The position numbers and the translations under genes are program-made. From an uncultured Bacteroidales bacterium (lineage in GTDB: Bacteria > Bacteroidota > Bacteroidia > Bacteroidales > Paludibacteraceae): a stretch of DNA of 64,000 nt. Below the pieces are notes generated by a model. It was not told the origin of the DNA, searched no databases, and was given only the letters and a program-made list of their open reading frames with translations. The stretch lies in NCBI GenBank assembly GCA_934725535.1, contig CAKVBV010000003.1, positions 1 to 64,000 on the forward strand, read 5' to 3'. How positions within the stretch are numbered: the stretch's first letter is position 1; each line of letters starts with the position of its first letter. Below are positions 59,603 through 64,000 of this stretch, in pieces.

Positions 59603-60823
59603 ATGTTTGATGAGGTAGTCATATTAGCGGGCGGGTTTGGCACACGGCTCAGTCACGTATTGGGCAATGTACCCAAACCGATGGCTCCCGTGTATGGGAA
59701 ACCGTTCCTGACATATCTGTTGCGGCGTTTGGAAGATGCAGGAGTAAAGCACATCATCTTGGCAACAGGTTACAGGCATGAGGTGATAGAACGCTATTTC
59801 GGTAGCCGGTATCGGTCATTACGTATCTCATATTCACGCGAGGACAAGCCGCTCTTTACGGGCGGGGCTATACTACAGGCAAGCCGCCTGATACAAGGGG
59901 ATGACTTTCTTGTACTGAACGGAGACACACTGTTTGATATTGATTTCGAGGCACTATGCGCATTTCATACCCGATGTGGTGCGGGTGTCAGTCTGGCTCT
60001 GCGCGAGGTGAACGATACGGCACGCTATGGGGCAGTGCAAACGGAAGGTGATTATGTGGTTGCCTTTCAGGAAAAGGATGTCAGTGCCGGCACCGGACTA
60101 ATCAATGGCGGTATCTATGCTATCCGACGCGAATGGCTGCAGGGACTGGCGTTGCCCGATAAATTCTCGTTTGAGAAAGAGGTGCTACAGGCGATGGCAG
60201 GTATGCACTGTTTCTGCGGTATGGCGTTTCGTGATTACTTCATTGACATCGGTGTGCCTGCAGACTACTATCGCGCGCAGCAGGAGTTCGCAGGGCTGTT
60301 TCCTAAGGACAACGACCTGTTCCTTGACCGAGATGGTGTGCTCAACCGCCGTATAGAGGGCGATTATGTGCGCTGTTGGCAGCAATGGGAATGGTTGCCG
60401 GGTGCCCAAGAGGCGGTAGCACGATTGTCGCAGCAGTATGTGCATACGTTTATCGTCAGCAACCAGCAGGGGATAGGCAAGGGGCTGTTTTCCGAAGCAG
60501 ATGCATACGTTATCCATCAACACATGCAAACAGACATTGAAGCATACGGCGGGTATATCGAGTGTGTATATATATGCACTGACTTGAAAGAATCCAACAG
60601 TTCCTATCGCAAACCCGCTATAGGAATGGCACTACAAGCCGCCAAAGACTATCCTGATGTGCAATTGACCGACAGCGTGATGATAGGCGACAGTGTGAGC
60701 GATATGCAATTCGGTTGGCAAGCAGGTATGCGTTGTATCTATCTGACCAACGGCGGACCTGTGCCAACCGAAGTGCGGGACTATACCGACATCATAGCCC
60801 CAGACATACATTCTCTGCTTTAA
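59603..60823 (+). CDS. HddC-GmhB fusion: heptose 1-phosphate nucleotidyltransferase plus heptose bisphosphate phosphatase
   Basis: 406 residues. Residues 1-~228: nucleotidyltransferase with LAGGFGTRL (9-16), PKPMAPV, NGDTLFDID, and a late YFIDIGVPADYYRA, as in HddC. Residues ~236-406: HAD phosphatase with FLDRDGVLN (Asp242, Asp244), SNQQGIGKGLF, and MIGDSVSDMQFGWQAGM, as in GmhB. The two steps flank each other: GmhB removes the 7-phosphate after HddA, then HddC activates the 1-phosphate. I start at ATG 59603; GTG 59597 is the alternative. The 3' end overlaps thiL tail-to-tail by 4 bp. Confidence 0.9.
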   Translation: MFDEVVILAGGFGTRLSHVLGNVPKPMAPVYGKPFLTYLLRRLEDAGVKHIILATGYRHEVIERYFGSRYRSLRISYSREDKPLFTGGAILQASRLIQGDDFLVLNGDTLFDIDFEALCAFHTRCGAGVSLALREVNDTARYGAVQTEGDYVVAFQEKDVSAGTGLINGGIYAIRREWLQGLALPDKFSFEKEVLQAMAGMHCFCGMAFRDYFIDIGVPADYYRAQQEFAGLFPKDNDLFLDRDGVLNRRIEGDYVRCWQQWEWLPGAQEAVARLSQQYVHTFIVSNQQGIGKGLFSEADAYVIHQHMQTDIEAYGGYIECVYICTDLKESNSSYRKPAIGMALQAAKDYPDVQLTDSVMIGDSVSDMQFGWQAGMRCIYLTNGGPVPTEVRDYTDIIAPDIHSLL

Positions 60824-61851
60824 TTCTGCGTAAAGGCGTTCCACCCCTGTGCTTTCAGAGTGAGTTCCTCGCCGTTACGACCTACCAGATTCAGCCCATA
60901 TTCAGGCTTGGTGATATGCCCGATGATGTAAAGGTCGTCGATAGGGATTAGTTTTTCGTAGTCATTTATATCACACGTAAAGAGCAACTCATAGTCTTCG
61001 CCGCCGTTGAGGGCGCAGGTTACGATGTTGAGGTTCATCTCTTCCGCCAATGCCGCTGCCTGATAGTCAATAGGCAGTTTGTCCTCGTAGATAGCACAAC
61101 CTACGCCCGATTGTGTACAGATATGCATCAGTTCGGACGATAGCCCGTCGGAGATATCCATCATGGCAGTGGGTTTGACGCCTACCTTGTGCAGTGCCTC
61201 AATGATGTCGCGGCGTGCCTCGGGCTTTAGTTGCCGCTCCAACAAGTATTCCCGTCCCTCAAAAGCAGGGGTTGCCTTGTCGTCGGCTTGCATGACGAGC
61301 CGCTCACGCTCCAGCAACTGCAGCCCCATGTAGGCGGTGCCGAGGTTACCCGATACACATATAAGGTCGTTGAGTTTGGCACCATTGCGATATACAATGT
61401 CCTTGGCATTTGCCATGCCCAGACAAGTGATAGAGATGGTGAGCCCCGTCATGGAAGCACAGGTGTCGCCGCCGACCAAATCCACCCCGTATCGTTCGCA
61501 GGCGAGCCGAATACCCGCATAGAGTTCGTCAATGTCCTCTACGGCAAAGCGTTTGCTGATGCCCAACGAGACTGTGATTTGGGTAGGCGTGCCGTTCATG
61601 GCATATATGTCAGAGAAATTGACTACCGCCGCTTTGTATCCGAGATGCTTGAGGGGTACGTATTCGAGATTGAAGTGAATACCTTCAAGTAGCATATCGG
61701 TGGTCATCAGGACGCGTTTGCTACCAAAGTTCATGACTGCGGCATCGTCACCGATGCCTTTCTGCGTGGAGGGCTGTACGGATTTGAGTCCCTCTGTGAG
61801 GTGCTTGATAAGTCCGAACTCACCAAGCGCGGATATTTCTGTTCTTGCCAT
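60820..61851 (-). CDS. thiL: Thiamine-monophosphate kinase
   Basis: 343 residues making thiamine diphosphate from thiamine monophosphate. GIGDDAAVM with TTDMLLEGIHF at the start, NFSDIYAMNGTPTQITVSLG, VGGDTCAS, and MDISDGLSSELMH are the metal and substrate motifs. NGGEDYELLFT near residue 290 completes the family. Downstream of the CYTH gene on the same strand, 19 bp apart. Confidence 0.96.
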   Translation of the reverse strand: MARTEISALGEFGLIKHLTEGLKSVQPSTQKGIGDDAAVMNFGSKRVLMTTDMLLEGIHFNLEYVPLKHLGYKAAVVNFSDIYAMNGTPTQITVSLGISKRFAVEDIDELYAGIRLACERYGVDLVGGDTCASMTGLTISITCLGMANAKDIVYRNGAKLNDLICVSGNLGTAYMGLQLLERERLVMQADDKATPAFEGREYLLERQLKPEARRDIIEALHKVGVKPTAMMDISDGLSSELMHICTQSGVGCAIYEDKLPIDYQAAALAEEMNLNIVTCALNGGEDYELLFTCDINDYEKLIPIDDLYIIGHITKPEYGLNLVGRNGEELTLKAQGWNAFTQN

Positions 61852-61870
61852 AAGTTGATATACGAATTAT

Positions 61871-62368
61871 TTACATATTTGCGTTGTAGTATCGCGGGTT
61901 GCCCGTGACCTCCTCGCCGAGGAATGCGGGGCGGGTATAGGGTTGGTCTTCACGGAGCAGTTCGAGTTCCGCCATCACCAGTCCGTCCATACGCCCATGG
62001 AACTCGTCCACCTCCCATTTGAGAGCAGACTCTTCGGGTGTGGGCGTGCCGGAGGCAGGCTGATAGGGAACTATCCAGCGGGTTTTCTCTATGAGTCCTG
62101 GCAGGCACATCTGCAGAAGTTGTCGGGCATCTTCGGGTGAAATCTCCCGTTCCCACTCGAAACGGGATAGTCCGACATCGCCGGACTTGGACTTGACTGT
62201 CAGGAAGGCTTGCTCTGCCCCACCCTCTTCTGTGCGCAAGCGGACACGCACGGTGCGCCCTGCGTCCTTGCAGATATAACCTTGCACTATGTCGTACTTG
62301 CGCGTAGCGAGTGTCTTGTATGTGTCGTTGACAACGAGGAACTTGCGTTCGATTTCCGTATTGTTCAT
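61871..62368 (-). CDS. CYTH-domain triphosphatase-like protein
   Basis: 165 residues. The N-terminal E-x-E-x-K signature is present (Glu5, Glu7, Lys9 in NNTEIERKFLV), and the beta-tunnel residues follow in VRVRLRTEEGG, FLTVKSKSG, RFEWEREI and KWEVDEFHG. Bacterial members usually hydrolyse inorganic triphosphate. It starts 3 bp after the MscS gene, same strand. Confidence 0.92.
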   Translation of the reverse strand: MNNTEIERKFLVVNDTYKTLATRKYDIVQGYICKDAGRTVRVRLRTEEGGAEQAFLTVKSKSGDVGLSRFEWEREISPEDARQLLQMCLPGLIEKTRWIVPYQPASGTPTPEESALKWEVDEFHGRMDGLVMAELELLREDQPYTRPAFLGEEVTGNPRYYNANM

Positions 62369-62371
62369 AGA

Positions 62372-63349
62372 CTATTGCCGTTGAGGGGTGGATAGAATGT
62401 TGATGTCCATGTGGGGGTAGGCGAAGGGGAAGCCTTGGGGTGGGAGTTCGGTGTAGAAACGGTTGTTGAGGTCATAGAGGACGTCCCAGTAGTCGGAGGT
62501 GCGCACCCACGCACGGATATAGAAAGTGATGTCGCTGGTATTGAGCGAGGAAAGGACTACCGTCGGGTCGGGAATAGTAAGCCCTGCGGTGTCCACCGCG
62601 GAACGCGAGTGGTTCTTGGGGCGTTCGTCCGCCGAAGTGAGGATACGCTTGTCGGACAACAAGATAGTGCGAATGGCATCCATACAGGCATTGGAGTCCA
62701 CCCCGTAACTGACACTCACTTTCCACTCCACGCGGCGCAGCACCTGCGCAGACACGTTCTCTATCGTGCCATTGGAGAGGGCTCCGTTGGGCAAGACCAC
62801 GACACGGTTGTCGGTAGTGAGAATCTTGGTGGAGAAGATATTAACGTCCATTACAGTGCCCGACTGCCCTTGCGCGGTGATAAAGTCTCCCGCTTTGAAT
62901 GGTCTGAAAACCAGAAGGATAATGCCGCCTGCGAAGTTCTGCACCGTACCCGACAGTGCCATACCGATTGCCATACCTCCTGCGGCAAGCAAGGCTGCGA
63001 ATGAGGTGGTGTCCACGCCCAAGGTGCCAATCGTAGCGATAACCAGCATCACCGTGAGCGTGATGCTGACGAAGGAGCATATAAACGATGCCAGTGTGCG
63101 CTCGGTATGGCGACGCTCAAAGACGCGCACCAGCAGCCGTTTGACACGACGAATGAGCCATGCGCCAATGAGGTAGATGACCAATGCCACCAGTACCTTC
63201 AGCCCGAAATGAACAGCACTATCCAGTACCCCATGCCAGAAGGATTCGGGGTCGGTTTGCACCTGCCGGATGATGTTCTCCGTCACCACCCGGATAGAGT
63301 CCGAAGGCGGAATAGCAGGCGTGGGAACTTCTATATCAAGAAAAAGCAT
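62372..63349 (-). CDS. MscS-family mechanosensitive channel
   Basis: 325 residues. An N-terminal periplasmic segment, then transmembrane helices (LKVLVALVIYLIGAWLI, ITLTVMLVIATIGTLG), then the pore-lining helix (SFAALLAAGGMAIGMALSGT, QNFAGGII) and the cytoplasmic beta domain (FKAGDFITAQGQSGTVMDVN, VVLPNGALSNGTIENVS). Typical small MscS-type architecture, giving osmotic-shock relief. First in a minus-strand run with CYTH and thiL. Confidence 0.94.
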   Translation of the reverse strand: MLFLDIEVPTPAIPPSDSIRVVTENIIRQVQTDPESFWHGVLDSAVHFGLKVLVALVIYLIGAWLIRRVKRLLVRVFERRHTERTLASFICSFVSITLTVMLVIATIGTLGVDTTSFAALLAAGGMAIGMALSGTVQNFAGGIILLVFRPFKAGDFITAQGQSGTVMDVNIFSTKILTTDNRVVVLPNGALSNGTIENVSAQVLRRVEWKVSVSYGVDSNACMDAIRTILLSDKRILTSADERPKNHSRSAVDTAGLTIPDPTVVLSSLNTSDITFYIRAWVRTSDYWDVLYDLNNRFYTELPPQGFPFAYPHMDINILSTPQRQ

Positions 63350-63379
63350 ATCCGTTTACAATAAATAGGAAAAACACAC

Positions 63380-63414
63380 GTGTCGTTGCCGTCTCGTTGC
63401 CGTGTCGTTGCCGT
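63380..63414. repeat. 11-bp tandem repeat, three units
   Basis: GTGTCGTTGCC, GTCTCGTTGCC, GTGTCGTTGCC then GT. Same period as the TATGWGATTAG arrays but a different, GC-rich sequence. It lies between the DUF4293 and MscS genes. Confidence 0.8.
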
Positions 63415-63461
63415 AATTGACAGCATCGTATAGCGAGCCATATACGGTGCGTCGTGCATGG

Positions 63462-63914
63462 TTATCGGAGTCGGTCGGCAGCGCGGACGAGAGCCTCGTC
63501 TTTGAGTATGCGGCGGGTAGCCATAAGCGACAGCACCACATTGACAAGAGGAATGGCTGCCCATACGTTGAGATACCAGTCGGCATCCTCCAGCACTGCG
63601 CCGTTGATTGGTTCGTTGCCCTTAACGATGTAGGCGATGTAGAGTGCAAGCAGGGCATAGTAGCCGAGACACAAGATTACGTTCACGACATTGATTCGGG
63701 CTTGCAAGAGGCGGTGCTTGAAAAGGAAAATGTTAACCAACGCAATGACCGGCACAGCGATAGTGAGGACAGCCAATGGCCATTTGGAGAAGGTGGTCAG
63801 TGCGATATACTCCGTACCCGTGGGGGTAAGGAACTGCACCGGCGAGAAGAAGCACAGCAGTGCGCCCAGCACCACAATGAGCAGGAGATAGATGGTTTGA
63901 ATACGTTGTATCAT
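63462..63914 (-). CDS. DUF4293 membrane protein
   Basis: 150 residues with four hydrophobic segments, starting MIQRIQTIYLLLIVVLGALL, the usual opening of DUF4293, a Bacteroidota-specific family of unknown function. The end is basic and cytoplasmic (MATRRILKDEALVRAADRLR). Spacing to the gene at the window edge is 12 bp. Confidence 0.88.
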   Translation of the reverse strand: MIQRIQTIYLLLIVVLGALLCFFSPVQFLTPTGTEYIALTTFSKWPLAVLTIAVPVIALVNIFLFKHRLLQARINVVNVILCLGYYALLALYIAYIVKGNEPINGAVLEDADWYLNVWAAIPLVNVVLSLMATRRILKDEALVRAADRLR

Positions 63915-63926
63915 AGTTGTATCTGT

Positions 63927-64000
63927 TTATTTGATAGTCAGCTGTGTGGGCGTATAGGTGGCAAAATGCCCTATGCCGCCATCGACATTGGAATATATCT
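63927..64000 (-). CDS. 3' end of a DUF4249-like gene (5' part outside window)
   Basis: The visible end reads IYSNVDGGIGHFATYTPTQL then TIK and stop. The SNVDGGIGHF motif parallels SNIHGGIGYW near the end of the DUF4249-like protein at 11610-12488, so this is probably another such lipoprotein. Too little is visible to be sure. Confidence 0.45.
   Translation of the reverse strand, partial: IYSNVDGGIGHFATYTPTQLTIK

Noticed and set aside
1..64000. tRNA and rRNA genes, integrases, phage structural genes
   Set aside because: No T-arm-like GTTCGA signatures in a cloverleaf context, no rRNA stretches and no recombinase motifs were found on reading both strands.

Overview
The window reads as a chromosomal segment of a Bacteroidales (Bacteroidota) genome. 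Evidence seen directly: sixteen promoters of the Bacteroidota form TTG-N20-TAnnTTTG, a SusC/SusD pair, several TonB-dependent receptors, Bacteroidota-type lipoproteins (families resembling DUF4876, DUF4249, DUF6242, DUF6850), C-terminal tails of the type IX secretion kind, and a DUF4293 protein. GC content is moderate, and many housekeeping genes end codons in C. No tRNA, rRNA, CRISPR array or phage structural gene was found.

Layout. 1-12.5 kb: the 3' part of an ADP-ribosylglycohydrolase fused to a macro-like domain, then a TonB receptor/lipoprotein/beta-barrel operon, a HAD hydrolase, and a second envelope operon (lipoprotein, TonB receptor, DUF4249). 12.5-15.8 kb: an intergenic repeat cluster, a promoter-to-terminator candidate structured RNA of about 480 nt, and two secreted proteins. 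15.8-21.2 kb: rplU-rpmA-serS-aroC, a FecCD permease and a lipoprotein. 21.2-30.6 kb: ddl, two polyprenyl synthases, a 5-formyl-THF cyclo-ligase, a short sufD with sufC, a glutaminyl-cyclase-like lipoprotein and prs. 30.8-39.5 kb: an acyl-CoA ligase, an SpmA-SpmB fusion, ybeY, a large Ig-like secreted protein, a DUF454 protein and an M16 peptidase.

39.5-41.8 kb holds the most striking locus. A two-gene cassette (a winged-helix regulator, then an AbiEii-like nucleotidyltransferase fused to a calcineurin-like phosphoesterase) is inserted exactly at the 3' end of the M16 gene. The last 121 bp of that gene are present on both sides of the cassette, so the peptidase stays intact. This looks like a mobile toxin-antitoxin or defence module with an unusual fusion.

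41.8-48.4 kb: a SusC/SusD/lipoprotein nutrient-uptake operon. 48.4-50.9 kb: a second accessory island bounded by imperfect ~62-bp direct repeats. It holds an intact DUF4143-type ATPase, the broken remains of another, and four different short-period repeat arrays (23, 22, 33 and 33 bp). 51-57 kb: a C10 cysteine protease, a 10-bp phased repeat array, an M6 metalloprotease and a frameshifted lipoprotein. 56.8-60.8 kb: a glycosyltransferase and a compact three-gene route to nucleotide-activated D,D-heptose (hddA, gmhA, fused hddC-gmhB). 60.8-64 kb: thiL, a CYTH phosphatase, an MscS channel, a DUF4293 protein and the end of a DUF4249-like gene.

Intergenic DNA is rich in organised short repeats. 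There are 11-bp tandem arrays, G/C palindromes shared between loci, and 7-bp tandem arrays that run up to the start codon of four different genes. All family names come from recognising sequence motifs; no database search was run.
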